A DNA stretch of 19,368 nucleotides, from contig VGKZ01000008.1 of NCBI GenBank assembly GCA_016866815.1, positions 1 to 19,368 of the forward strand. Direction: 5' to 3'. Shown in pieces: positions 6,259 through 13,052 of the stretch. Under the pieces are notes generated by a model, which worked only from the letters and a program-made list of their open reading frames with translations, searched no databases and had not been told where the DNA came from. The DNA is from Candidatus Peregrinibacteria bacterium (GTDB taxonomy: Bacteria; Patescibacteriota; Gracilibacteria; Peribacterales; Peribacteraceae). Each line of letters begins with the position of its first letter. The stretch's first letter is position 1. The position numbers were made by a program, and so were the translations under genes.

Positions 6259-7089
6259 TCACAGTGTACTGAGGACGCTCATCGCGTGTGCATAGCCTTC
6301 CGGCGTTCCGGTATCCAGTCGTGTGCCGTTGCAGAGCACTCCGTGAACCGAAAGGGATTTCAATTGTTCGATGAGCGCATCGATGATGCGCATCTCTCCG
6401 CCATGACTTGCGCCGATTGTTGGTAGCACGGAGAATGTTGAGCGTGGGATGAGGTACCGACCGACGATTCCAAGGTTCGACGGCGCGGCGGATGGTTTGG
6501 GCTTTTCCACCATCCCTTTGATTCTCTTGATGCGGGAATGCTCTGCCTGATCTGCATGCAGATCCACGATGCCGTACTTCTCCGTCAGCGCTCTGTCGAT
6601 CTCCTGCAGTGCCACCATGGCTCCGCGCTCGTTCTCTTTGAGGGACGCATACGCTTCGACGAGCTGTGCGATGCCCGAATGCTCACCGGCAAACAGATCA
6701 TCACCGAAGAGGACCGCCACCGTATCGGTTTTGACCCAATCCGCTGCCTGCAGGATGGCATGCCCGTCGCCGAGCTGCTCTTCCTGGTAGACCACATGGA
6801 AGTTCGCGCCGTCGTACTTCTTGAGGTGTTGCAGAGCATCCGCTTTACCGCGCTTCCTCAGCTCCTCTTCCAGTTCGGGGTTTTCATAGAAGTACCGAGG
6901 GATCATTTCCTTACCACGGTTGATCACGAAGCAGATGTTGTTGATACCGGCATCGAGACATTCATCGACGATGTGCGCGATGATCGGACGATTGCCAATC
7001 GGAAGCATCTCTTTCGGCACAACCTTCGTCCACGGCAGAAACCGCGTTCCGAGACCTGCGACAGGGAGAATTGCCTGTGTGATCTTCAT
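6259..7089 (-). CDS. galU: UTP--glucose-1-phosphate uridylyltransferase
   Basis: Makes UDP-glucose from UTP and glucose-1-phosphate for glycan and envelope synthesis in the cytoplasm. The 276-residue product opens with the nucleotidyltransferase signature LPVAGLGTRFLPWTKVVPKE and MLPIGNRPII. It also has FVINRGKEMI, the UDP-glucose pyrophosphorylase motif QLGDGHAI (family: Q.e.LGlgHAv), the metal-binding GDDLF, GMVEKPKPSAAPSNLGIVGR, and a C-terminal GTRLDTGTPEGY. The length fits bacterial GalU. The open frame reaches 7275, but ATG 7089 is chosen because MKITQAILPVAG is the family N-terminus and TACAAT lies 8 nt upstream. Closely related glucose-1-phosphate nucleotidylyltransferases are the main alternative, though the motif set favours GalU. 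Confidence 0.93.
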   Translation of the reverse strand: MKITQAILPVAGLGTRFLPWTKVVPKEMLPIGNRPIIAHIVDECLDAGINNICFVINRGKEMIPRYFYENPELEEELRKRGKADALQHLKKYDGANFHVVYQEEQLGDGHAILQAADWVKTDTVAVLFGDDLFAGEHSGIAQLVEAYASLKENERGAMVALQEIDRALTEKYGIVDLHADQAEHSRIKRIKGMVEKPKPSAAPSNLGIVGRYLIPRSTFSVLPTIGASHGGEMRIIDALIEQLKSLSVHGVLCNGTRLDTGTPEGYAHAMSVLSTL

Positions 7090-7097
7090 ACTGCGGG

Positions 7098-7106
7098 ATT
7101 GTATCA
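7098..7106 (-). promoter_or_regulatory. galU extended -10 promoter (predicted leaderless)
   Basis: TGATACAAT on the minus strand is an extended -10 (TGn plus hexamer 7103-7098) ending 8 nt before the galU ATG. No good -35 or Shine-Dalgarno is visible, as expected for an extended -10 promoter with a leaderless transcript. Confidence 0.55.
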
Positions 7107-7210
7107 GGGTCCGGGGATTATTTTCTATATTACATCCACTTTTTGCTTTCCGTTTGCGAATTCTTCCGTAACACTCCGCCACCATTTTCTCCCGCTCCAT
7201 CACCATGAAT

Positions 7211-7239
7211 TTGACTTCTGATGCACAAATAGCTACAAT
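7211..7239 (+). promoter_or_regulatory. Promoter of the small basic protein gene
   Basis: TTGACT (7211-7216), a 17-nt spacer and TACAAT (7234-7239) form a near-consensus promoter; the predicted leader is about 20 nt, without a Shine-Dalgarno. Confidence 0.6.
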
Positions 7240-7265
7240 GATACGAATTTCATACACATAAAAAT

Positions 7266-7601
7266 ATGTCTGCAAAAGAAACCGCTCTCGCGAAAGTTCA
7301 GGACCTCTATCTCATTCAGTGCGAGCTCTGGAATTTTCTGGATGCGGAACAGGTGGATGCGGAGCGTATGAAGACCGCGGAGAAAATGCTGAGGGATTTC
7401 CGCAGGCTTCTCAAGGAAGTGGATTGGCACTACATGGGTGGTGAGGACGTATTGCAGAGCATGTCCTGGATTCCCCAAGAGGTGAGTCAGAAGCTGAAGA
7501 GGGCACCGGTCCGCTCTGCCCCTGCGAAGGTGGCGGTACGGGCGGACAAGAAAGAGGAGTCGAAGAAGACAAAGCCGGCAGTGCGCAGATTGAAGAATTG
7601 A
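7266..7601 (+). CDS. Hypothetical small basic protein
   Basis: A 111-residue cytoplasmic protein. Residues 1-80 are predicted helical with conserved-looking aromatic positions (LYLIQCELWNFLDAEQVDAE and FRRLLKEVDWHYMGGEDVLQ). The last 30 residues are an Ala/Lys/Arg-rich, probably disordered tail (RADKKEESKKTKPAVRRLKN) that could contact nucleic acid. I recognise no family and see no membrane segment. It is divergent from galU, and it converges on the Hsp20 gene across a hairpin that begins in its stop codon. Confidence 0.8.
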   Translation: MSAKETALAKVQDLYLIQCELWNFLDAEQVDAERMKTAEKMLRDFRRLLKEVDWHYMGGEDVLQSMSWIPQEVSQKLKRAPVRSAPAKVAVRADKKEESKKTKPAVRRLKN

Positions 7602-7627
7602 GGAGCGGAGCTTGCAGCTCATCCTCA
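7599..7627. terminator. Bidirectional hairpin between convergent genes
   Basis: TGAGGA (7599-7604) pairs with TCCTCA (7622-7627), with an inner GAGC/GCTC stem. It spans the whole gap between the stop codons of the small basic protein and Hsp20. It has no T-tract, so it is a possible terminator or processing signal for both. Confidence 0.5.
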
Positions 7628-8080
7628 CCCTTCACTGATCCTCACGATCTTCACTTTCTCCTCTTTCGGAATGAGGACTTTCAGGATGCTGTCCTTCGAG
7701 AACGTCGCTTTTACTTTTTTTGGATCGATGATGACGGGGAGGGTGATGGATCTCTGGAAGTCCCCCCAGAAGCACTCCTGAAGATAGAACTGGTCTTTGG
7801 GAATATCATCCGCAGCAGTGCGGCGGCCGCGGATTGTGAGGACTTTTTCGTCCACCTCAATATCGATGTCCGAGAGCTTCACGCCCGCTATGGGTGCACG
7901 AATGATGTAGTAGTCTTCCAATTCAAAGATATCGACGGCGATCTGTCCGACGGAACTTCCCCCCCGCGCAGCAGCGGAATGGACGGAGGTGGAAGGCGCA
8001 TCATCAGCGACATTTCCCACAACAGTGCCGTGTTCACTCTGGAACGCGCTGAAGATACCGTGGAATGGTGAAGGGGCCAT
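7625..8080 (-). CDS. Hsp20/alpha-crystallin family small heat-shock protein
   Basis: An ATP-independent holdase chaperone that binds unfolding proteins. The 151-residue product has a variable N-terminus (MAPSPFHGIFSAFQSEHG) and an alpha-crystallin domain at about 50-145: VDIFELEDYYIIRAPIAGVK, DIDIEVDEKVLTIRGRR, FYLQECFWGDFQRSITLP and ATFSKDSILKVLIPK. The last of these carries a variant of the usual 'A.y.nGvL.v.lPK' motif. The open frame reaches 8134, with alternative ATG codons at 8134 and 8086. ATG 8080 is preferred because TAAGAT ends exactly 8 nt upstream, as for several genes here. No CIRCE-type inverted repeat is seen upstream. Confidence 0.9.
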   Translation of the reverse strand: MAPSPFHGIFSAFQSEHGTVVGNVADDAPSTSVHSAAARGGSSVGQIAVDIFELEDYYIIRAPIAGVKLSDIDIEVDEKVLTIRGRRTAADDIPKDQFYLQECFWGDFQRSITLPVIIDPKKVKATFSKDSILKVLIPKEEKVKIVRISEG

Positions 8081-8088
8081 TTCCATCA

Positions 8089-8094
8089 ATCTTA
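8089..8094 (-). promoter_or_regulatory. Hsp20 gene -10 element
   Basis: TAAGAT (8094-8089, minus strand) lies 8 nt before ATG 8080. A TTGCGC about 18 nt further upstream may be its -35. The site decides the start in favour of MAPSPFHG over two upstream in-frame ATG codons. Confidence 0.45.
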
Positions 8095-8147
8095 CCTGTG
8101 TACGTGGGTATTGCGCAAATTTAGATGTCCGCACTGCGGGTCTCCCC

Positions 8148-8153
8148 TATACT
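8148..8153 (+). promoter_or_regulatory. uppP -10 element
   Basis: TATACT, about 24 nt upstream of the uppP ATG at 8177, predicts a short leader of about 17 nt. A small inverted repeat, CCGCA-C-TGCGG (8129-8139), lies just upstream in the divergent region shared with the Hsp20 gene and could be an operator. The -35 is unclear. Confidence 0.4.
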
Positions 8154-8176
8154 CGGCACAACGCAGTGACTCACCC

Positions 8177-8998
8177 ATGACGACGTTTCATGCACTCATT
8201 CTCGGCACGGTGCAGGGACTTACGGAGTTCTTTCCGGTGTCGAGCACGGGTCACCTCATTCTCGCGCAGACGCTGCTCGGTATTCCTTCACATCCCAACG
8301 ATGATCTCGCAATGATCATCCTCCTGCATGCCGGCACATTGCTTGCACTGCTTCTCTGTTACATGCAGACATGGTGGTCTCTTCTCACCGCTCCGTTGCG
8401 TGGAGACCGCCAACAAAGTCGTATGCTTCTGATGCTCATCATTGCTACCGTTCCCGTTGGAGTGGTTGGATTTTTCTTCAAGGATGTCATTGCGAATGCT
8501 GCCGAGTATTCCACGGTACTGGCGACGGAGTTCTTCATGAATGCGTGCATCCTCATTCTCGGTGAGGCAGCTGTGCATCCTGAGGGACGGCTCTCACGGT
8601 TTTTCCATCGCATCATTCACCGCTCTAGTACCATCAGCATTCCTGCGGCACTTGGCATCGGTATAGCGCAAGCACTGGCGCTTTCTCCAGCTCTTTCGCG
8701 TAGCGGTCTCACTATCACTGCAGGGAGGTTTGCGGGTCTCTCACGGCGTGAGGCTCTCGATTTCTCCTTTCTCATGGCGACACCCGCAATTGCGGGTGCA
8801 GTGACGTTGATGGCCGTCGATGTTCTGAACGGAGGTGTGCATCTTCCCGTGAGCAGTGTCAGTGCCGCCGGATTTGTCGCATCATTTCTCGCAAGTGTTT
8901 TTGCGATTCTGTTTCTGCGTGCATTTGTATCCCGTTATAGCTTGTCCTGGTTTGCAATTTATCTGTTTTTTCTTTCGGGGTTCATCATCATGTATTGA
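8177..8998 (+). CDS. uppP: Undecaprenyl-diphosphatase UppP (BacA)
   Basis: An integral membrane phosphatase that recycles undecaprenyl pyrophosphate to the monophosphate carrier lipid for peptidoglycan and other wall glycans; overproduction is known to give bacitracin resistance in other bacteria. The 273 residues match the family's length and both signature regions: GTVQGLTEFFPVSSTGHLIL (residues 11-30), with the catalytic Glu of QGLTEF and the SSTGH loop, and the second block GIAQALALSPALSRSGLTIT, with the Arg-Ser-Gly motif, plus FSFLMATPAIAGA. Multiple hydrophobic helices span the protein. The frame runs upstream to a TTG at 8111, but MTTFHALILG at 8177 is the family start. Confidence 0.96.
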   Translation: MTTFHALILGTVQGLTEFFPVSSTGHLILAQTLLGIPSHPNDDLAMIILLHAGTLLALLLCYMQTWWSLLTAPLRGDRQQSRMLLMLIIATVPVGVVGFFFKDVIANAAEYSTVLATEFFMNACILILGEAAVHPEGRLSRFFHRIIHRSSTISIPAALGIGIAQALALSPALSRSGLTITAGRFAGLSRREALDFSFLMATPAIAGAVTLMAVDVLNGGVHLPVSSVSAAGFVASFLASVFAILFLRAFVSRYSLSWFAIYLFFLSGFIIMY

Positions 8999-9053
8999 TT
9001 TCTTAGCGATTGCCTGCGGAAAAAATACATTCGATACGCAATAATATTTTTAC

Positions 9054-9081
9054 TTGCCTCTCCCGGCGCAGCCAGTACAAT
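9054..9081 (+). promoter_or_regulatory. Promoter of the XRE regulator gene
   Basis: TTGCCT (9054-9059), 16 nt and TACAAT (9076-9081). The first in-frame ATG (9080) lies within this -10, so the gene should start at ATG 9116, with a leader of about 28 nt lacking a Shine-Dalgarno. Confidence 0.5.
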
Positions 9082-9115
9082 GCGACAACCTACAGTACGT
9101 ATTTCCTCTTTCATC

Positions 9116-9340
9116 ATGTCTACAGCCGTCCTGAAAAACACCATCCGCCGCCTGCGCTTTGAAAAATCCATGACGCAGGAGGAACTCGCGCTCAGGACGG
9201 GTGTCAGTCGCCAGACCATCATGAGCATCGAACGCGGCGATACGAATCCCTCCGTTCTCCTCGCATTCAAAATTTCCTCCGCGCTGGAAACGCCCATCAC
9301 GGATGTGTTTGCGATGGAAGGAACGTTGGTTCCGGTCTGA
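9116..9340 (+). CDS. XRE/Cro-type helix-turn-helix transcriptional regulator
   Basis: A 74-residue stand-alone DNA-binding domain of the Cro/CI (HTH_3) fold: NTIRRLRFEKSMTQEELALR (helices 1-2), TGVSRQTIMSIERGDTNPS (recognition helix about residues 30-40, then the conserved E-x-G turn) and LLAFKISSALETPITDVFAM (helices 4-5). It has no effector domain, like the short YgzD/YozG-type regulators. An ATG 12 codons upstream (9080) falls inside the predicted -10, hence the chosen start. There is no partner toxin gene next to it, so an antitoxin role is not supported by context; the targets are unknown. Confidence 0.9.
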   Translation: MSTAVLKNTIRRLRFEKSMTQEELALRTGVSRQTIMSIERGDTNPSVLLAFKISSALETPITDVFAMEGTLVPV

Positions 9341-9348
9341 GGGCGGGG

Positions 9349-9484
9349 TATTCGTGATCAGTGATCTGTGATCCGGAAGGTCTTTGAGGTGTCTTTTGAA
9401 CGAATCACCCTTCGACAAGCTCAGGGCAAGCGAATCACGAATCCCGAATCACGGATCCCGAATCACGGATCACAAATCCCGGAT
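9349..9484. repeat. GATTCGGGATTC-type repeat cluster, copy 2, overlapping the recJ 3' end
   Basis: In the convergent gap between the XRE gene and recJ there are units such as CGTGATCAGTGATCTGTGATC (9352-9372, broken) and, from 9430, CGAATCACGAATCCCGAATC followed by ACGGATCCCGAATCACGGATC. These are the reverse complement of the units at 4186-4228. The repeat runs into recJ: its last codons and TGA stop (9472-9470) are made of repeat sequence. Confidence 0.65.
9408..9426. repeat. CCCTTCGACAAGCTCAGGG element
   Basis: A 19-bp imperfect palindrome (CCCT...AGGG ends) embedded in the middle of repeat cluster 2. From memory, near-identical sequences occur as dispersed intergenic repeats in many environmental bacterial genomes. 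Only one copy is in this window. Confidence 0.5.
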
Positions 9485-11110
9485 CGTCAGCCTCATATCT
9501 TCCATCACAATCTGTGGCCGAATGCTGCCGTTCCATGTGTTCATACCTATACGCGCCACTACATCAATATTTTGGCATTTCTCTGCCAAACTCCCAAGAT
9601 TGAACCCTATGCACGAGACTCCATCCATTACCCCCTGCAGGTGTGTACCGTCAGAGCCGACAGTTCGCGGCGCGGTGATGGAGACATTGCGCAGGAGGAA
9701 TTTCGGTTCGGGGTTTCCCTGACCGAACGGTTCGAGGACAGAGATACGCCGTACGAAGTCCGGAGAAATATCCGTCGTCTGAATCTCTGCGTCGAGTGTG
9801 AGTGACGGCACCAGCATCTCTCTGGCAATACGTTGTTCGACATCTTCAAGTAGGGCCGATTCCAGAGCGTTGAGGTTGGATGATCTGAAAGTACATCCCG
9901 CTGCCTGCGCGTGACCGCCGAACCGCATGAGGAGATGAGCGCAGCGTCCCAGTGCTTCGGTGACGTTGTAGCATGCGGGACTGCGCAGAGAGGCCGTGCA
10001 GGTCTCTCCGGTGATCGTCGCAACCATACTCGGTCGCCCGTACGTTTCCGTTAGTTTTCCCGAGAGCAATCCCAGAAGACCGTGCGGGTACTGTGCGTCG
10101 GCTCGTACGATGAACGGGGGCGGCACTGTGCCGATGTCGCCTGTGATGTGCTCCAGGAACTGCGCGGTTTGTTCCTGTCTTTCGGTATTCAGCGCATCAA
10201 GCGTCGCGAGGTGTTCCCCGCCTTCCAGCAACGCGTGCAGTGCAATGACGGGGCTCTGCATCCTTCCTGCCGCATTGATGCGGGGTGCGATGCGGAAAGC
10301 AACATCTGTGCTGGAGAGCGGCTTGTCGGTCGAACGGCATCTGTCACGGAGGACCGCCAGCGGACCGGACCGGAGTGCATCCAGGGCGCGCAGACCGGCT
10401 GTGACAATGGTGCGGTTATCCCCCTTGAGCTCCACGAGGTCCGCGACCGTGCCGAGCATGGCGAGGGCGAGATCCGTTTGCATATCCTCCCAGTGACCGT
10501 TTTCCAATCCCGACAGCAATTTGAATACCACTCCCGCTCCGGAAGGATGTGGAACGGGGTGGCCGCAGAGTGCAGGGTGCAGCAGTGCGTATGCAGGCGG
10601 CAACTCCTCGGAGACGCGGTGGTGGTCGGTGACGATGGTCTCGATCCCGAGGTCCGCGAGCGCGGCGATTTCGTTGCTTGCGGTGATGCCGGTATCGCAG
10701 GTGATGAGGAGTGTCACATGCGCATTGCGCATCTCTTCCACGATGGCCATGGAGAGGCCATAGCCATCCTGTACGCGGTCCGGAAGGCGCACGAGGGGTT
10801 CAGTGCCGTTCCGTCTGAAAAACCGCACTAGCTGTGCAGCAGCCGTGATGCCGTCGCAGTCGTAATCCCCGAAGACAGCGATACGCTCACCGGAGGCAAT
10901 TGCCCTGCGAATGCGCTCCACCGCTTTCGGCATGTCGTGGAAGACCTGCGGCGGAACCAGCCGGGGAATAGCATCACTCGGTGCGATGCCCCGTGATGCC
11001 GCGAGTGCAACGAGGATATCCTCCTCCGACTTCCGTGAAATGTCCGGAAGAATCCAACGCTTTCCCGTGAATGAAAGATGGCCGGAGGCGGTTGGTACCG
11101 TAGAAGACAC
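9470..11110 (-). CDS. recJ: Single-stranded-DNA-specific exonuclease RecJ
   Basis: A 5'-3' ssDNA exonuclease used in recombination and mismatch or base-excision repair. The 546 residues carry the DHH phosphoesterase motifs in order: GDYDCDGITA (81-90, metal-binding Asp82/84/86), LLITCDTGIT (Asp139), TDHH (161-164), and AMLGTVADLV with RIAPRINAAGRM. These are followed by the DHHA1 domain with RFGGHAQAAGCTF and a C-terminal OB-like part containing EPFGQGNPEPKFLLRN. The length matches the RecJ core. The start is a GTG (MSSTVPTASG) with TACCCT 6 nt upstream, so it is probably leaderless. The final residues (TIRDL) and the stop lie in the adjacent repeat, suggesting slight 3' remodelling by repeat insertion. 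Confidence 0.95.
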   Translation of the reverse strand: MSSTVPTASGHLSFTGKRWILPDISRKSEEDILVALAASRGIAPSDAIPRLVPPQVFHDMPKAVERIRRAIASGERIAVFGDYDCDGITAAAQLVRFFRRNGTEPLVRLPDRVQDGYGLSMAIVEEMRNAHVTLLITCDTGITASNEIAALADLGIETIVTDHHRVSEELPPAYALLHPALCGHPVPHPSGAGVVFKLLSGLENGHWEDMQTDLALAMLGTVADLVELKGDNRTIVTAGLRALDALRSGPLAVLRDRCRSTDKPLSSTDVAFRIAPRINAAGRMQSPVIALHALLEGGEHLATLDALNTERQEQTAQFLEHITGDIGTVPPPFIVRADAQYPHGLLGLLSGKLTETYGRPSMVATITGETCTASLRSPACYNVTEALGRCAHLLMRFGGHAQAAGCTFRSSNLNALESALLEDVEQRIAREMLVPSLTLDAEIQTTDISPDFVRRISVLEPFGQGNPEPKFLLRNVSITAPRTVGSDGTHLQGVMDGVSCIGFNLGSLAEKCQNIDVVARIGMNTWNGSIRPQIVMEDMRLTIRDL

Positions 11111-11116
11111 GGACGC

Positions 11117-11122
11117 AGGGTA
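11117..11122 (-). promoter_or_regulatory. recJ -10 element
   Basis: TACCCT (with TGG directly upstream, an extended -10 form) ends 6 nt before the GTG start. It is a weak hexamer, but its position fits the leaderless pattern. Confidence 0.35.
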
Positions 11123-11227
11123 CCACGTCTTTCTGTTCCCGATCGTGTCCTTGTTTTCCTGTCAGCCAGGTATTGATAAAAAGCCCGTACTGACGGGAAA
11201 AAGTCCGTTCCGCATCTCCATAGAACA

Positions 11228-11812
11228 CTACGCACTCACCACCGTTTTGGCCTTCGAAGCGCGACGCATGGTCCAGAGGACCGAGCCTGCCATCGTCAGT
11301 GCGGTGATCACTGCTCCTGCGCCGCTCGGGGCGAGCGGATTCGCCGCGCCGTGCACGGACTGCGGGTATTCCATTACCTGATTCTGATTCACACGGGAGA
11401 GTAGGCGCATGGTGCGGAGCAGTTCCAGGTTTGCACTGTCGAGACCCTGCGTTCCGGGTGCGCTGCCGAATGTCGGTTGCCCCATCCACATTCCACCGTT
11501 ACCCATCTGTACCGGGACAGCAAAAAATCCTGCAGGCCAACCTTGCGGCGCCGCGGCGGTACTGTCCTCTTCAGGCATGATCTCCTCTTCCGGAGCGGAG
11601 GGATGCTGCAGTGCAAATGCTGCCTCCTGTTCGCGCTCGCGCCGTGCAGCCGCCTCATCGGCCTGTTGCATGCTTCTGCCCATGGCATCACGTGCCGTCG
11701 GGGGAAGGTAGAGGTCGCGGTTCAGGAGAACTTCTTCGGGGTTCAGGTACGCAAGTGCAGATTGTGGCACCAGGACCAGGAGAGCCGTCAGGAGAACCTT
11801 CTTCAGAGTCAT
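11228..11812 (-). CDS. Exported protein with C-terminal membrane anchor
   Basis: A 194-residue protein of unknown family. The Sec signal peptide MTLKKVLLTALLVLVPQSAL has cleavage likely after ALA (residue 21). A Glu/Arg-rich helical, probably coiled-coil segment follows at about 45-70 (QQADEAAARREREQEAAFAL), then a Pro/Gly/Met-rich middle. A C-terminal hydrophobic helix GAGAVITALTMAGSVLWTMR followed by RASKAK would leave the chain anchored with its basic end inside. That layout (signal, extracellular domain, TM, basic tail) recalls sortase or archaeosortase-like anchors, but no LPxTG or PEP motif is seen. The start is supported by a strong promoter 6 nt upstream. Confidence 0.85.
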   Translation of the reverse strand: MTLKKVLLTALLVLVPQSALAYLNPEEVLLNRDLYLPPTARDAMGRSMQQADEAAARREREQEAAFALQHPSAPEEEIMPEEDSTAAAPQGWPAGFFAVPVQMGNGGMWMGQPTFGSAPGTQGLDSANLELLRTMRLLSRVNQNQVMEYPQSVHGAANPLAPSGAGAVITALTMAGSVLWTMRRASKAKTVVSA

Positions 11813-11818
11813 CGGATT

Positions 11819-11847
11819 ATTATACAGGAATCGGGATTTTTGAGCAA
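11819..11847 (-). promoter_or_regulatory. Promoter of the membrane-anchored exported protein gene (leaderless)
   Basis: TTGCTC (11847-11842), a 17-nt spacer and consensus TATAAT (11824-11819) on the minus strand. The -10 ends only 6 nt before the ATG, so there is essentially no room for a leader. It is among the clearest leaderless promoters in the window. Confidence 0.7.
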
Positions 11848-11864
11848 TGTGGCTGTTTTACTGC

Positions 11865-11960
11865 ATTTCCCCTATTTCCCCTATTTCCCCATTTCCCCCA
11901 TTTCCCCCATTTCCCCCATTTCCCCCATTTCCCTATTTCCCTCTTTCCCTCTTTCCCTCT
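11865..11960 (-). repeat. Tandem G-tract repeat, potential G-quadruplex
   Basis: Eleven tracts of 3-5 C on the plus strand (sizes 4,4,4,5,5,5,5,3,3,3,3), separated by 4-5 nt (mostly ATTT), fill the space between the stop of the calcium-repeat protein gene and the promoter of the next gene. On the minus strand, which is the transcribed sense for both genes, this reads as GGGGGAAAT units fitting the G3+N1-7 quadruplex pattern many times over. It begins right after the TAA stop, so it lies in the 3' UTR of the upstream gene. Confidence 0.85.
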
Positions 11961-12977
11961 TTAACAATCATCTCCTCCACCGACGACGCATAGGTACACT
12001 TCGTGGTCGTCCTGGATTCCGTCGCCGTCACTGTCCGCTGTCCGCGGGTTGTATTCGTTGAGATCCGGTTCGTAGACACCGTTGAGATTCTTGTCTTCCC
12101 CACGGAGGTCTTTGCCCTTGTTGATTTTACAGAGACCGTCGCAGAGGCCGTCCCGGTCGGTGTCCCAGACCATCACTTCTGTTTCACCCACATCGAAGCG
12201 GCCGTTCCGGTTCGAGTCTTCAATGCCGTCGATGATACCGTCGCCATCACTGTCGCGCTTCGTCGGGAAGCTGAAGAGACGGAAGACTTCGAGTGAGTCC
12301 GAGATGCCGTCTCCGTCCGTGTCGGCAATCAGGTCATCCGATCCGTGTCTGCGTTCCAGAGCAGAGTTTAAACCATCGTCATCGCGGTCGACGCCGACGG
12401 GAATCGCCTTTTCGGTCATGACGTAACATGACGTGCCACCCTCAAAAATTTCCAACTGGTGGCGTACCATCGACGCGGGCTTTCTCTGGGTCTGATCGAG
12501 ATCATCCTGCGTGATATTCTTGAAAACGGAGAAAGTCCGGCGCTGTTCATTGGCCAGTTTTTTTCTCCGGTACTCACGTTCCGCTTCCGAGAGGAAGAGA
12601 TCCCCCGGAAAGCCGCGTGTCGTGTTTGCTTTCGCTTCTGCATAGTTCTCCGGCAGGCAGTATCCCCAGTAGCGAATGGTGTCTCCGCTTCTGCCGAAGA
12701 GCACCCTGCGCGTGATGCGCTTCACATCGTCGGGTATATGAACGATGACGTTGCTGTCCGCGGGGATGGTGGTACCCGAAGCGACTTCTTCCGCTGTGAT
12801 CGTGATCCACTTCGTCTGTCCTGTCGTATGCTTGGGGAGCAGTCTTCCCTCCATCGCTGCAGGATCGACGTAGGTCGGTCCGAAGGAGAACCCGTATGCC
12901 ACGAGAGCAAGGGAGAGGCCTCCGAGAACGGTCGTCATATATTTCAGTGCCGTCCGCGTGTGATGACTTGTGAGCAT
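11961..12977 (-). CDS. Exported calcium-binding protein with thrombospondin type 3-like repeats
   Basis: A 338-residue protein with an N-terminal membrane or signal segment (about 15-33, TTVLGGLSLALVAYGFSFGP), an uncharacterised domain (about 40-190), and a C-terminal array of Asp-rich calcium loops: DRDDDG (197), DTDGDGISDSLE (219), DSDGDGIIDGIED (242), DSNRNGRFDVGE (254), DTDRDGLCDG (272), DKNLNGVYEPDL (295) and DSDGDGIQDDHE (315). Such loops bind Ca2+ as in EF-hand/TSP3/dockerin-like repeats of surface proteins. No LPxTG-type anchor is present; the end is GGGDDC. The open frame reaches 13160, but ATG 12977 is chosen, 6 nt after an extended -10, because the extension would overlap dnaJ. A cell-surface or adhesion role is inference. 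Confidence 0.88.
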   Translation of the reverse strand: MLTSHHTRTALKYMTTVLGGLSLALVAYGFSFGPTYVDPAAMEGRLLPKHTTGQTKWITITAEEVASGTTIPADSNVIVHIPDDVKRITRRVLFGRSGDTIRYWGYCLPENYAEAKANTTRGFPGDLFLSEAEREYRRKKLANEQRRTFSVFKNITQDDLDQTQRKPASMVRHQLEIFEGGTSCYVMTEKAIPVGVDRDDDGLNSALERRHGSDDLIADTDGDGISDSLEVFRLFSFPTKRDSDGDGIIDGIEDSNRNGRFDVGETEVMVWDTDRDGLCDGLCKINKGKDLRGEDKNLNGVYEPDLNEYNPRTADSDGDGIQDDHEVYLCVVGGGDDC

Positions 12978-12983
12978 CCCATA

Positions 12984-12992
12984 AGTATAGCA
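12984..12992 (-). promoter_or_regulatory. Extended -10 promoter of the calcium-repeat protein gene
   Basis: TGCTATACT on the minus strand (hexamer 12989-12984) ends 6 nt before the ATG at 12977. It is divergent from the dnaJ promoter about 50 bp away. Confidence 0.55.
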
Positions 12993-13033
12993 CATTTTTG
13001 CCTCTGTTCCCATGCCCTTTCTGCCCTCCGCAA

Positions 13034-13042
13034 TGCTATGAT
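13034..13042 (+). promoter_or_regulatory. dnaJ extended -10 promoter
   Basis: TGCTATGAT (TGn plus TATGAT 13037-13042) ends 10 nt before the dnaJ ATG, predicting a leader of about 3-4 nt. No Shine-Dalgarno and no CIRCE repeat are visible. Confidence 0.55.
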
Positions 13043-13052
13043 TCCGGCATCC

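Noticed and set aside
8111..8176. N-terminal extension of uppP reading MRKFRCPHCGSPLYS, which looks like a zinc ribbon
   Set aside because: UppP has no such domain. The segment holds the uppP -10 and overlaps the Hsp20 promoter region; one CxxC pair can arise by chance.
9116..9340. Antitoxin of a toxin-antitoxin pair
   Set aside because: The XRE protein stands alone; neighbours are uppP and recJ, and no small toxin-like frame adjoins it.
11865..11960. CRISPR array
   Set aside because: Units are 8-9 bp tandem repeats with no spacers; there are no cas genes.
12459..13052. Upstream extension of the dnaJ frame by about 198 codons
   Set aside because: Antisense of the calcium-repeat gene; DnaJ begins with the J domain at 13053, with an extended -10 just before it.
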